64,000 bases of DNA from Terriglobales bacterium (GTDB taxonomy: Bacteria; Acidobacteriota; Terriglobia; Terriglobales; Acidobacteriaceae): contig JAICXB010000008.1 of the NCBI GenBank assembly GCA_025980765.1, forward strand, positions 1 through 64,000, written 5' to 3'. Below are positions 34,516 to 43,421 of this stretch, piece by piece; position 1 is the first letter of the stretch; every line of letters begins with the position of its first letter. The notes under the pieces were generated by a model. It ran no database searches and was not told where the DNA came from. It saw only the letters and a list, made by a program, of their open reading frames with translations. The position numbers and the translations under genes were made by a program.

Positions 34516-35422
34516 AGCTTGCGGTTCCTCTCTCCAGCTTCAGCCGGATATTTACGAAATTGTATGGCGGCCAGGGTCCGGTGTATCGGAAGTTCAGACG
34601 ATCTCCGAACTTCTGCGCTACCACGTTCACGGCCGCATCGAATTCGGTTTCTCTATCCTTCTGGACGAGGAAGGCAGCGTTCATGATCATCTTGTCGCCA
34701 ATAACTTTGTTGTCCCGGGAAGCCACGCACACTGCGCGCAAGCCATCGTAAATTTCCCGCACGACTTCCGCCGCGCGTTCGGCCAGGGCCTTGTCAATCA
34801 TGCGCCCGAGCTGCATGCGGGCAAAGTAGGTGGACTGCAGGTGCTTGCGCGTGAGCTCGTGCTGGAAGCGATGGATTTCGTCGTTATCGCGCTTGAGTTC
34901 TTCAACAATGCGATCGCGGTCCCAGGTAACTCTCAGGCCGAACTCCAGCTTGTTGGCCATCTGCTTCAGCACGTCTTTGAGCGATGGATAGATACTCTTC
35001 AGCACTTCGCGAACGTCGTCGTCGGTGCGGAAGACGGTCCCGAAACTCATAGGAATGATGGTATTGCTCTTCATCACCGTTTCAATCACATGTTCGTGGG
35101 CCAACGCGTTCTCGCGAGTGGGATCGAAGATGAACACCGGCGTCTTACTCAGGACCGCGGCAACATCGGCATGGTGCACGGTGTAGACGCTCTCGCCCAT
35201 TCCGCCAATTCCAATTTTGCCGAAGCTGAGCGGCTCCCGCGATTCCAGCACACCATAAACATAGCGGCCTTCCTGCTGCTGTGTCTGTGAGCGTCCGCTA
35301 GTCTGCGCGCCGGACGCTTCCAGCGCCTCGACCGGTTCGAAGCTGTGTACTTCCTTTCGCGTCTCCATCTTCACTCGCGCCGGGACGCTCACCTTCTTCT
35401 TCGGGGCCTTGGTGGGACTCAT
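34514..35422 (-). CDS. gvpF: Gas vesicle GvpF/GvpL family protein
   Basis: A 302-residue member of the GvpF/L family. The core begins with GRYVYGVLES near residue 50, continues with HHADVAAVLSKTPV, HEHVIETVMKSNTIIPMSFGTVF near residue 110, and ends with LNFRYTGPWPPYNFVNIRL, the family C-terminal signature. GvpF/L proteins bind GvpA and are thought to nucleate or chaperone assembly. The N-terminal 45 residues are basic and atypical and overlap the response-regulator gene by 125 bases; GAGGGAAG supports the ATG at 35422, though ATG 35368 is possible. It cannot be decided from sequence whether it is F or L. Confidence 0.88.
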   Translation of the reverse strand: MSPTKAPKKKVSVPARVKMETRKEVHSFEPVEALEASGAQTSGRSQTQQQEGRYVYGVLESREPLSFGKIGIGGMGESVYTVHHADVAAVLSKTPVFIFDPTRENALAHEHVIETVMKSNTIIPMSFGTVFRTDDDVREVLKSIYPSLKDVLKQMANKLEFGLRVTWDRDRIVEELKRDNDEIHRFQHELTRKHLQSTYFARMQLGRMIDKALAERAAEVVREIYDGLRAVCVASRDNKVIGDKMIMNAAFLVQKDRETEFDAAVNVVAQKFGDRLNFRYTGPWPPYNFVNIRLKLERGTAS

Positions 35423-35798
35423 AGTCTTCCCTCAGTAGTTTCTCGATCGTACTGAAGAACTCTTCAATATCGATCGGTTTGTACAGGACTGCGATTCCGT
35501 CCTGCCGCGCCTGTTCCGCAGTTTCCTTGCTGGCATAGCCGGTGAGAATGGCCGATCTCACACCCGGCTTTTTCTTACGGGCGTAATCGATGACCTCAAA
35601 GCCAGTGTGCTCCTGTTCCAGCGAGTAGTCGCACAACAGCAGATCGAAATCGCGGTGGTCCAGCGCCTCGATGGCTTTCGCGGATGAGATTGCCGTCTCC
35701 ACGTCATAGCCCTTCCTGGACAGAATCAGACCATAGGTCGTGAGCACCGCGCGCTCATCGTCCACTACCAGAATCGAAGATTTGGGGCTCTCTGCCAT
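35298..35798 (-). CDS. Single-domain response regulator in the gas-vesicle cluster
   Basis: A 166-residue protein whose first 125 residues are a receiver domain: VVDDER (acidic pair), the phosphoacceptor aspartate in LLCDYSLEQE, the switch threonine in AILTGYAS and the lysine in LYKPIDI. No DNA-binding output domain follows; the C-terminal 40 residues are charged and glycine-rich and are encoded by the region overlapping gvpF/L. It may act by protein contact, for example on the vesicle proteins. The histidine kinase at 35952-38087 is upstream in the same operon, separated by a 153-base gap filled with a family A repeat. Confidence 0.88.
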   Translation of the reverse strand: MAESPKSSILVVDDERAVLTTYGLILSRKGYDVETAISSAKAIEALDHRDFDLLLCDYSLEQEHTGFEVIDYARKKKPGVRSAILTGYASKETAEQARQDGIAVLYKPIDIEEFFSTIEKLLREDYESHQGPEEEGERPGASEDGDAKGSTQLRTGRGAGSVRRAD

Positions 35799-35810
35799 CG
35801 CTAAACCCGG

Positions 35811-35944
35811 GTGAACACGAAGGACACGGAGGTCACTGAGGCAAACCCAAAAACAAAAATTCAGTTTGTGACCACACCATTTTGCAACCCAATCTTGTTC
35901 TGTCCTTTGCTTTCCTTCGCGCCCTTCGTGACCTTCGTGTTAAC
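35811..35944. repeat. Fold-back repeat, family A copy 4, inside the gas-vesicle operon
   Basis: The left arm 35811-35842 (GAACACGAAGGACACGGAGG) and right arm 35914-35944 (CCTTCGTGACCTTCGTGTTA) lie between the histidine kinase and the response regulator. It occupies nearly the whole 153-base gap. Confidence 0.85.
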
Positions 35945-35951
35945 CAAAGGG

Positions 35952-38087
35952 TCATTTCGCCGCCGGCAGTTCGATTTTGAAGATCGTGCCGCTGCCCAGC
36001 TTGCTGCGTACAGAAATTTTTCCGCCATGATTGCCAATGATGCCGCGAACGATCCAGAGCCCTAATCCTGTTCCTTTTTCGCCCTTTGTCGTAACAAATG
36101 GCTCGAAAATTGAGTCGAGCAGTTCTTTCGGGATTCCGGCCCCGGTATCAGCGACCATGATGCGAATGTTGCCCAGCGGGAAATCCTTGTTGCTGCGAAC
36201 GTGACGGGTGCGAACGCGCAGCTTGCCCCCATCCGGCATGCTGTCTTTCGCATTGATTACCAGGTTCGACAGTACCTGGCGAAGCTGGTCGGCAGCCACA
36301 ACCGCATCTGGCAGGTCCCCCAATTCCATTGTGACTTCGATATTGGTGCGTTGCAGTTGCCGATTCAGAAGCAGGACCGTATCTTCCACCAGAGTGTTCA
36401 CATTGATGGGCTTGACCTGCTCGTTGTTGCGATAGAGACCCAGCATCTGGCGCACGATGCGGGCCACGCGCTCGGTCTCGGCTTTGAGGATGTCATACAC
36501 CGGCTGAGCTTCGGGCTTTACGGAATCGCTCAACAGGTAAATCGCGTTCTTGATCGCCTCCATCGGATTGTTGACTTCATGGGCGATGGTCGCGGCGAGT
36601 CGTCCTGCGGCGGCAAACTTCTCAATCTCCAGCATGCGCCGCTCAACCCTGAGCTGTTCCACGCGGCGTAAAGCAGTGAGGTCGCGCAGCACCGTAACAG
36701 TGAAAGCCACCTGTCCACGCTCGTCGTAGATCTTGCCGGAGCGGGTGTCGTATTCGATTTCTTGCCTGCTGTTGGGATCGGTCAGCCTAAGTGTGCCGCT
36801 CTCTTTGTCGCCAAAGCCAAATGTGAATGCGGTCACGTAAGCATCCAACTGCGCCTGGTTCTTCAGCTTCACGGCACTGGGAGCGGGTTCTTTTTCGCCG
36901 ACAAAAAGATTTTGCGCCAGCGGATCGAGCAAGACGATCTTGGCGAAACCGTCGCATACCACAATGGGATCGCCGACACTCTCGATGATCACGTTCAGGC
37001 GGTCGCGGTCCTGGCGCACCAGTTCTTCCGCCGCGCGCAGGCGGTCGTAGTTCGAGCGCAGCTCCTGATCGGCACGGCGCAAGTCCGTGACGTCGCGCAT
37101 CACAGTGACCATTCCCAGCGGCAAACCATCGCGGGCAAAGGTAGGCGTACAAACCGCTTCGAAGAGCATCTCTTCGCCTTCGATGGCATCCACCAGCGTG
37201 AGATCGCGGGATGCCTCCACGCCGGACACAGCAACCGAAGACAACGCTGCGGAGAACAGCATGTTGTTGAGTTCGACTGCGCGGGCCAGACCTTCGGTGA
37301 GGCCTTCCGCGACGGTGCTGTCGGGAATCTTGAAAAATCTCTCCGCGGCTTTGTTTTGGACAATGACGCTGTAATGGTTGTCCGTCAGGATCACCGGGTC
37401 GCTCATCGACTGCATGACGGTTTGCAGTTGAGCGATGGTCACATCCATATCGGTCATCCGGTTGTAGTAGTGCTCGACCTTGAACAGGCGGGAGAGATAG
37501 CGATTGGCCATCTCGATCAGATCGGCAAGCCCAACGATATCGCCGGCGTCTTTGCTGGGTAATTCGACTGCGACCAGCGCGGCATAGGCACGCATATTGC
37601 AGGTGCCGCAGACCTGACTTTCCAGGCTCATTTTGCGGCGGTGCATGGCGTTGTCGACCGCCAGACACTCGCTGCGGCGGGCACGTTCGGCTTCCCAGCA
37701 AACCGTAGTGTTGCTGTAGAGGATGGGATGGCAATACAACGAGCGGTGGTGCAGGGAGGAGTCTTTGATCACGCTCGGACGCTGCGAATTCAGCACATCC
37801 ACCACCGGGTTTTCCGCGATAAAGAGCGAACTGCGGAAGCGCTCCAGATAGTTCTTCGAGCAGTTCAGAGACGCCGAGGGGAGCACTTCCCCGGTCTCAA
37901 AATCCACGGCAACGATGAAGGTTCGTTCAAATCCCAGCGCCACCACTTCTTCCAGCAGGATGGGATAGACCTCTTCCGAACGTTCTGCCTGCAGCAAACG
38001 AAGCGCGGCGGGCACACGTCGGGACGACAAACGCAGGCGACGTTTGACCAGCTCGGGTTTATGCAGGCGAAGTTCAGGCGTTGCCAT
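35952..38087 (-). CDS. PAS-containing sensor histidine kinase with a cysteine-rich N-terminal domain
   Basis: A 711-residue kinase without obvious membrane segments, so cytoplasmic. Residues 25-205 form a GAF-like sensor with cysteines in LNCSKN, LYCHPIL, VCWE, ECLAV and VCGTCNMRAYA, a set that could bind a metal or iron-sulphur cluster or sense redox. Residues 215-345 and 360-480 look like PAS domains. The dimerisation helix has the phosphoacceptor in TIAHEVNNPMEAI near residue 503, and the ATPase domain 590-711 has NLVINAKDSMP, DTGAGIP and GEKGTGLGLWIV. It lies between gvpA and the response regulator, 24 bases after gvpA, so it is likely part of the vesicle operon. Confidence 0.88.
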   Translation of the reverse strand: MATPELRLHKPELVKRRLRLSSRRVPAALRLLQAERSEEVYPILLEEVVALGFERTFIVAVDFETGEVLPSASLNCSKNYLERFRSSLFIAENPVVDVLNSQRPSVIKDSSLHHRSLYCHPILYSNTTVCWEAERARRSECLAVDNAMHRRKMSLESQVCGTCNMRAYAALVAVELPSKDAGDIVGLADLIEMANRYLSRLFKVEHYYNRMTDMDVTIAQLQTVMQSMSDPVILTDNHYSVIVQNKAAERFFKIPDSTVAEGLTEGLARAVELNNMLFSAALSSVAVSGVEASRDLTLVDAIEGEEMLFEAVCTPTFARDGLPLGMVTVMRDVTDLRRADQELRSNYDRLRAAEELVRQDRDRLNVIIESVGDPIVVCDGFAKIVLLDPLAQNLFVGEKEPAPSAVKLKNQAQLDAYVTAFTFGFGDKESGTLRLTDPNSRQEIEYDTRSGKIYDERGQVAFTVTVLRDLTALRRVEQLRVERRMLEIEKFAAAGRLAATIAHEVNNPMEAIKNAIYLLSDSVKPEAQPVYDILKAETERVARIVRQMLGLYRNNEQVKPINVNTLVEDTVLLLNRQLQRTNIEVTMELGDLPDAVVAADQLRQVLSNLVINAKDSMPDGGKLRVRTRHVRSNKDFPLGNIRIMVADTGAGIPKELLDSIFEPFVTTKGEKGTGLGLWIVRGIIGNHGGKISVRSKLGSGTIFKIELPAAK

Positions 38088-38111
38088 TCAGGTCCCTAAA
38101 AACGGCGAGCC

Positions 38112-38423
38112 TTACCGCCGCGTTCCTCCCGCACGGCGCACCCGGGCCGGTCGAGTGGTGGTAGTCGGTTCCTCCACAAACTCAGTTTCTTCTGCGGTGG
38201 TCGCCGCGATTTGCGGACGACTGACGATTCCCGTCAACCCCACCGCATCGGCATACTTCAGGTAAGTATCGATGGAGGCCACCACCACGCGCGCCTCAAC
38301 CGTGATCAGGTCAATGCCGACGAGCGAAATGCGCACCCAGGCATCAATGACGATGCCTTTGTCCAGCACGCGATCAAGTACATCAATCAGGCTCGATCCA
38401 CCGGACATTCTCTCAACAGCCAT
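38112..38423 (-). CDS. gvpA: Gas vesicle structural protein GvpA
   Basis: A 103-residue protein that is close to the canonical GvpA shell subunit: [24 protein letters not shown], then [31 protein letters not shown]-terminal extension rich in threonine, glutamate and arginine (ending RRAGGTRR) is longer than in typical 70-residue GvpA. GAGGAGGAGG precedes the ATG, a very strong ribosome site, in keeping with an abundant structural protein. Confidence 0.95.
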   Translation of the reverse strand: MAVERMSGGSSLIDVLDRVLDKGIVIDAWVRISLVGIDLITVEARVVVASIDTYLKYADAVGLTGIVSRPQIAATTAEETEFVEEPTTTTRPARVRRAGGTRR

Positions 38424-38430
38424 CTGAGGT

Positions 38431-38440
38431 CCTCCTCCTC
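38431..38440 (-). promoter_or_regulatory. Strong ribosome-binding site of gvpA
   Basis: GAGGAGGAGG on the minus strand, eight bases before the gvpA ATG. It is the strongest such site that I noticed in the window. Confidence 0.8.
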
Positions 38441-38458
38441 AAATCTCTTCCCATGCTT

Positions 38459-38791
38459 CTACTGTTTTCTCTTTCTGCTCGGCGAAGCTCGTTTGGCCCT
38501 CGTCTGTGCAGCGCGGGTACTCGCCGACGCCGGCGCCGAACGCGGCAACGAGCGTGTTTCGCTCGCCAGCGGCGCCGCCCGCGTCAGGTTCGGATCGAAC
38601 TTCCACCAGTTCAAACCAATCTGCTCGGCTTTATCTACGGAACAAACTAGAAGGCGGATGCGGACGGTAAGAAGCTCGACATTGGCCAGCGATATGCGGA
38701 TGTCGCCGGCAATCACCAGTCCTTTGTCGAGGATGCGGTCCAGGATGTCCACCAGATTGGTGGTGCCAGAAACAGTTGGTATGCGTTCCAT
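38459..38791 (-). CDS. gvpJ: Gas vesicle protein GvpJ-like
   Basis: A 110-residue GvpA-related minor shell protein. NLVDILDRILDKGLVIAGDIRIS, then NVELLTVRIRLLVCSVDKAEQIGLNWW, matches GvpJ/GvpM, which in other organisms sit at vesicle tips or start assembly. A basic, alanine/serine-rich tail (ending SPSRKRKQ) follows. It is first in the minus-strand vesicle cluster, 35 bases upstream of gvpA. No gvpN, gvpK, gvpC, gvpS or gvpT is in the flanks. Confidence 0.9.
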   Translation of the reverse strand: MERIPTVSGTTNLVDILDRILDKGLVIAGDIRISLANVELLTVRIRLLVCSVDKAEQIGLNWWKFDPNLTRAAPLASETRSLPRSAPASASTRAAQTRAKRASPSRKRKQ

Positions 38792-39277
38792 CTGCCGGAG
38801 CGACGACCCTTCCCTCTCCTCCGCCGCAAGCTCGCCTGAAGAACGGCAAAACTAAAGCAAATCTCGATCACGAGCAAGTTGCCGGAGACATAAACAATTT
38901 ACAAGTTCTTGTGATTCTAAATGCCGGAGCGGGGGGATGCATCCGGTGCAGCGAAAAAAGCCAAATATTGCTGCGCCAAAACATGCCTTTTATGCAGTCT
39001 GTGTGCTTCGATGCAGACCCGCCAACCAGAGTTGCTCCTGCCTGAGAACAATTTACGGCAAAAAATGGAATGCCAAGTGAAGCAAGCGGCGAGTAACGTA
39101 ACACGGATGTTTGCAGCGGTGCAAACCGCAGAGGCAGCCAGGATCGCTGAAGCCCAGCATAGATTATAGAGTATGTGGCACTACCCGCCCTCGCTTGTGT
39201 CGGCCGCTGCGGTAGACTAGATGGTTGCGGCTGTCGGGATTGATGGCCGCCATACACCTTCCTACAAGGATCCCTCT
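38792..39277. other. Divergent intergenic region between gvpJ and the PruA-type gene
   Basis: 486 bases with no ORF that I can support and no member of the fold-back repeat families. It must hold the promoters of the gas-vesicle cluster (leftward) and the dehydrogenase (rightward). A TGGCAC at 39176 recalls a sigma-54 -24 box but lacks a matching -12. Otherwise I see nothing distinctive. Confidence 0.5.
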
Positions 39278-40876
39278 ATGGCAGCAACTGTCGAAATCGT
39301 GCCCCCTATTTCTACCCGTGAGCCTCACGGTGAATTTCGCAATTCCGTATTGACCGACTTCTCTCGCGAAGACAATGCCCGGGCCATGCGCGACGCCTTG
39401 CGCAAAGTGCATTCTGAACTCGGCCGCGAATATGACCTGGTCATCGGCGGCAAGATGGTGACGACCAAAGACAAAATTAAATCGGCGAATCCGGCGCGCC
39501 CGTCGGAAGTAGTGGGCGTGCATCAAAAAGCCGGGGCCGAGCACGTTGAGCCGGCCATGCAGGCGGCCATAAAGGCCTTCGAGTTCTGGCGGACCACTTC
39601 ATGGCAGGAACGCGCTTCCCTGCTGCTGAACGCGAGCGCACTTATCCAGCAACGCCGCTTCGAGTTCAATGCCTGGATGGTCTACGAAGTCGGCAAGAAC
39701 TGGGTTGAGGCCGACGCCGATACTGCGGAAACCATCGACTTCCTCGAGTTTTACGCGCGCGAAGCGCTGCGCCTGGCCAAGAGCACGGCGCCGGTACAAC
39801 TCGCCGGAGAACGCGATCACCTGCAATACATTCCTCTAGGCGTCGGCGCCGTAATTCCACCCTGGAACTTTCCCTGCGCCATCATGGCGGGCATGACCTC
39901 CGCCGCGATCGTCTGCGGCAATACCGTCATCCTGAAGCCTTCCAGCGATTCCCCGACCATCGCTGCCAAATTCTTCGAAGTGCTCCAGGAAGCAGGAATG
40001 CCCGACGGCGTGGTGAACTTCTGTCCCGGATCGGGAAGCACCTTCGGCAACGCTCTGGTGGAGCATCCCAGGACGCGATTCATTGCTTTCACCGGCTCGA
40101 AGGAAGTTGGGTTGGACATCAATGCGCGCGCCGCGCAGCCGCGCAAAGGACAGCTTTGGATCAAGCGCACCGTTCTCGAGATGGGCGGCAAAGACTCGAT
40201 CGTGGTTGATGCCGATTGCGATCTCGATTCCGCAGTCGAAGGAGTTGTGGCCTCGGCCTTCGGCTTTAACGGGCAGAAGTGCTCTGCTTGTTCGCGGGCG
40301 ATCGTAGAGGAGTCAATCTACGATGTGTTTCTCGCGCGTCTGCGTGACCGCGTGGCCAAGCTGAGCCTGGGCGATCCGGTGGAGAACAAGAATGCCGGCC
40401 CGGTGGTGAATGAAGGCGCAATGAAGTCGATCCTGAACTATATCGAGATCGGCAAGCAGGAGGGGCGTGTGATTGCGGGCGGCGCGCGCGCCACCGAAGC
40501 CGGGGATGGATATTTCATCCAGCCGACTGTCATTGCCGACATCGCTCCCAATGCCCGGCTCTCGCAGGAAGAGATCTTCGGTCCGGTGCTGGCGGTGATT
40601 AAGGCGCGGAATTTTGAGGATGCGCTCGAAATCGCGAATAACACCGAATATGGCCTGACCGGCGCGATCTATACGTCGTCTGCCGATAAGATCGAGCGCG
40701 CCAAACGCGACTTCCATGTGGGCAATCTTTACATCAACCGCAAATGCACCGGCGCCATGGTGGGCGCACATCCCTTTGGCGGCTTCAATATGTCCGGCAC
40801 CGACTCAAAGGCCGGCGGCCCTGATTATCTGTACCTCTTCACCCAGGCAAAATCGATTGGCGAGAAGGTGAAATAA
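39278..40876 (+). CDS. pruA: L-glutamate gamma-semialdehyde (1-pyrroline-5-carboxylate) dehydrogenase
   Basis: A 532-residue aldehyde dehydrogenase of the long PruA/RocA branch, converting glutamate semialdehyde to glutamate in proline or arginine catabolism. It has [38 protein letters not shown], the general base in [12 protein letters not shown] near residue 302, the catalytic cysteine in [13 protein letters not shown] near residue 336, and [17 protein letters not shown], which is typical of P5C dehydrogenases. The ATG at 39278 has AAGGATCC upstream; an ATG at 39221 would add 19 residues. No proline dehydrogenase gene is nearby. glyA follows after 4 bases. Confidence 0.88.
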   Translation: MAATVEIVPPISTREPHGEFRNSVLTDFSREDNARAMRDALRKVHSELGREYDLVIGGKMVTTKDKIKSANPARPSEVVGVHQKAGAEHVEPAMQAAIKAFEFWRTTSWQERASLLLNASALIQQRRFEFNAWMVYEVGKNWVEADADTAETIDFLEFYAREALRLAKSTAPVQLAGERDHLQYIPLGVGAVIPPWNFPCAIMAGMTSAAIVCGNTVILKPSSDSPTIAAKFFEVLQEAGMPDGVVNFCPGSGSTFGNALVEHPRTRFIAFTGSKEVGLDINARAAQPRKGQLWIKRTVLEMGGKDSIVVDADCDLDSAVEGVVASAFGFNGQKCSACSRAIVEESIYDVFLARLRDRVAKLSLGDPVENKNAGPVVNEGAMKSILNYIEIGKQEGRVIAGGARATEAGDGYFIQPTVIADIAPNARLSQEEIFGPVLAVIKARNFEDALEIANNTEYGLTGAIYTSSADKIERAKRDFHVGNLYINRKCTGAMVGAHPFGGFNMSGTDSKAGGPDYLYLFTQAKSIGEKVK

Positions 40877-40880
40877 GCAC

Positions 40881-42164
40881 ATGAACGAGCGCATGGCGCG
40901 TCCGCTCTCCGAGGCCGATCCCGAAGTATTTGCCGCGATTGAAAACGAACAGCGGCGCCAGCACGAAGGCCTGGAACTGATCGCCTCGGAAAACTTCGTC
41001 AGCGAGGCCGTGCTCGAAGCCGCAGGCAGCGTCTTCACCAATAAATACGCCGAAGGATACCCGGGCAAGCGCTATTACGGAGGCTGCGAGTTTTCCGACG
41101 TTGTCGAGAGCCTCGCGCGCGATCGCGCCAGGCAGTTGTTCGGCGCGGACCACGCCAATGTGCAACCGCATTCCGGATCGCAGGCCAACGCTGCAGCCTA
41201 TTCTTCCGTGCTGCAGCCCGGCGATACCATTTTGGGACTGGATCTGGCGCATGGCGGCCATCTCACGCATGGCCACAAGCTGAATTTTTCGGGAAAGCTG
41301 TATCGCGTCGTGTCTTATGGCGTCCGCAAAGATACCGAGACCATCGATTACGACCAACTTGAAGAGACAGCGTTGCGGGAAAAACCAAAGCTGATCATCG
41401 GCGGCGGCAGCGCTTATCCCCGCTTCTTCGATTTTCCCCGCATGCGCCAGATCGCGGACAAAGCCGGCGCGCTGTTGCTGATCGACATGGCGCATTTTGC
41501 CGGACTGGTCGCTGGAGGAGCGCATCCTTCGCCAGTTCCGCACGCGCAGTTCGTAACCACCACTACCCACAAGACCCTGCGCGGCCCACGTGCGGGCATG
41601 ATCCTGTGCAAGCAGGAATACGCCGCTGCCGTGGACAAGAGCGTCTTCCCCGGCCATCAAGGCGGACCACTGGTGCACATCGTCGCCGCCAAGGCCGTCG
41701 CATTCAAAGAAGCGTTAGAGCCGTCGTTCCGTGACTACGCCCGGCAGATTGTCGCCAACGCCAAAGTGCTGGCGCAGACGCTCCAGGACGAAGGCTTCCG
41801 CATCATTTCCGGCGGGACGGATACTCACCTGATGCTGGTGGACGTCTTTGCCAAAGGCATGCTGGGAAGCGAGGCTGAGAGCGCTCTGGGTAAGGCCGGA
41901 ATCACCGTAAATAAGAACGCAATTCCCTTCGATACAAACCCGCCGCTCAAGCCCAGCGGCGTCCGCATCGGCACGCCTGCCGTGACCACCCGCGGAATGC
42001 GGGAACAAGAGATGCGCCAGATTGGCCGCTGGATTTCCGATGCCCTGACTCACCGCTCCGACGACGGCGCCCTCGCCCGCATTCGGCGCGAAGTCTTCGA
42101 CTTGGCCGAGCAATTCCCGCTTTACGCCGAGCGCAGATCACGAAGCGGAGTGGCCGTCGGGTAG
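40881..42164 (+). CDS. glyA: Serine hydroxymethyltransferase
   Basis: A 427-residue PLP enzyme interconverting serine and glycine with tetrahydrofolate, feeding one-carbon metabolism. [34 protein letters not shown], and [11 protein letters not shown] are the N-terminal signatures; [13 protein letters not shown] and the PLP lysine in [15 protein letters not shown] near residue 230 follow. It is 4 bases downstream of the PruA-type gene, so cotranscribed. Full length, nothing unusual. Confidence 0.96.
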   Translation: MNERMARPLSEADPEVFAAIENEQRRQHEGLELIASENFVSEAVLEAAGSVFTNKYAEGYPGKRYYGGCEFSDVVESLARDRARQLFGADHANVQPHSGSQANAAAYSSVLQPGDTILGLDLAHGGHLTHGHKLNFSGKLYRVVSYGVRKDTETIDYDQLEETALREKPKLIIGGGSAYPRFFDFPRMRQIADKAGALLLIDMAHFAGLVAGGAHPSPVPHAQFVTTTTHKTLRGPRAGMILCKQEYAAAVDKSVFPGHQGGPLVHIVAAKAVAFKEALEPSFRDYARQIVANAKVLAQTLQDEGFRIISGGTDTHLMLVDVFAKGMLGSEAESALGKAGITVNKNAIPFDTNPPLKPSGVRIGTPAVTTRGMREQEMRQIGRWISDALTHRSDDGALARIRREVFDLAEQFPLYAERRSRSGVAVG

Positions 42165-42288
42165 CAACTGTGGCCACTGAACCTTTGTTCCGGCTCCGCC
42201 CAACGAAAATACCCCGCCACCAGCCTTCCCCGAGGCGTCTTTCCGCTTCTAATTACTTGCACGCTCCTGAACATTTGGAGTTCTTGGA

Positions 42289-43089
42289 ATGCTGGGCGCT
42301 GAATTTCGCTATAAATCGACTGTCACCACCGCCGCAGTTTTGGCGGTCATTCTGGTTGTGCAGGTCTATGCATCTGCGGCCGAGCCCAATGCTCAGAGCG
42401 TCAACAGTCCACCTGATTTGGCTACCCTGATTCAGAACATTACCAACGCCCAGATCGCGAACCGCATGCATATAAAGCCCTATTCGGTGGTTCGCGAATA
42501 CAAGGTCTTCGAGGCCGGCGCCGAGCGCCCGCGCACGCAGGTCGTGGCGCGGGTAAGCTTTCTGCCGCCGGACCAAAAAAGCTATGAGATTGATCGCAGT
42601 ACCGGCGGAATGGGGGGAACTGTAATCCGCCACATTCTGGATCATGAAGTCGACGCCGCCCGCGATCCCAGAGAACTGATTGTCAGCGGCGACAACTACA
42701 AATTCGAATACCTGGGCGAAGGCATGCTCGATGGCCAGCCTTGCCACAAGCTGCGAATTTCGTCCAAGCACGATCGCAAGGAGCTGCTGAACGGGACCAT
42801 TTGGGTGGACAAGGCGAATTACCGCATTCTGCGCATGGAAGGCGAACCGGCCAAAAGCCCGTCATTCTGGGTGAAGGACGTGCACATAGTGCTCGAATTT
42901 AGAGATGTCGCAGGAATGTGGCTGCAGAATGCAACTCACGCCACGGCGCATGTTCGCTTTGGCGGCGAGTACAACGTCACATCCCAGGATTTGAATTATG
43001 ACGTTGGCAGCGCAGTGGCCGCGAATTCACGTCTTAACCATCACCATCGCCGCGCATTGATAGCGGCAGACGTACAGGCCTTGCGCTGA
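42289..43089 (+). CDS. Exported LolA-like (outer-membrane lipoprotein-sorting fold) protein
   Basis: A 266-residue protein with a signal peptide (hydrophobic residues 13-28, cleavage after ASAAEP region near 32). The rest fits the LolA-like beta-fold common in Acidobacteria, with GQPCHKLRISS, GTIWVDKANYRILRMEGEPAKS and a C-terminal segment of alternating polar and hydrophobic residues. A direct role in lipoprotein transport is not shown; many such proteins are of unknown function. A comparable protein is at 51859-52785. It stands alone after glyA. Confidence 0.6.
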   Translation: MLGAEFRYKSTVTTAAVLAVILVVQVYASAAEPNAQSVNSPPDLATLIQNITNAQIANRMHIKPYSVVREYKVFEAGAERPRTQVVARVSFLPPDQKSYEIDRSTGGMGGTVIRHILDHEVDAARDPRELIVSGDNYKFEYLGEGMLDGQPCHKLRISSKHDRKELLNGTIWVDKANYRILRMEGEPAKSPSFWVKDVHIVLEFRDVAGMWLQNATHATAHVRFGGEYNVTSQDLNYDVGSAVAANSRLNHHHRRALIAADVQALR

Positions 43090-43421
43090 TTCTGGAGCAC
43101 CAAACCTGCGGCACAGACTGACCTCAGCTGTGTCTTCCATGCCACAGCATAGGCGTGCGGCATCTGTTCTTTCACGGCTTGGAAGCTATCCTGTTCCTTT
43201 CCTGATAATTTCCTGAATTTTCGTTAATCGGTTAATTTAAGTGTCAGAATCGGAATGGTTTACGCAGTTTTTCCGGCCTTTCCTGCTCCTATCCTGTTCC
43301 TTTCCTCAGCCAACCGGTGAATTTGCGTTTTTTGGGCAGAATTCGACGATTCAGGAAACCGAGTGTTAAATTTTCCTGTATTTTTTCCCTGTTCTCAGGA
43401 AACGGCAACAGTTCGACGATC
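43090..43421. repeat. TTCCTG-rich intergenic tract with an 18-bp direct repeat
   Basis: 332 bases between converging genes. CTATCCTGTTCCTTTCCT occurs at 43186-43203 and again at 43289-43306, and TTCCTG or its complement CAGGAA recurs more than eight times through 43186-43400, with TTCGACGAT near both 43341 and 43411. No gene is seen. The tract is pyrimidine-rich on the plus strand and could fold through TTTCCTG/CAGGAAA pairs. This may be a decayed member of the fold-back family type. Confidence 0.7.

Noticed and set aside
34091..38791. Gas-vesicle genes as a recent horizontal island with att sites or integrase
   Set aside because: No integrase, tRNA or direct-repeat boundary is visible, and the same repeat families occur inside and outside the cluster.
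39170..39200. Sigma-54 promoter beginning TGGCAC at 39176
   Set aside because: The -12 element does not match TTGC at the required spacing.
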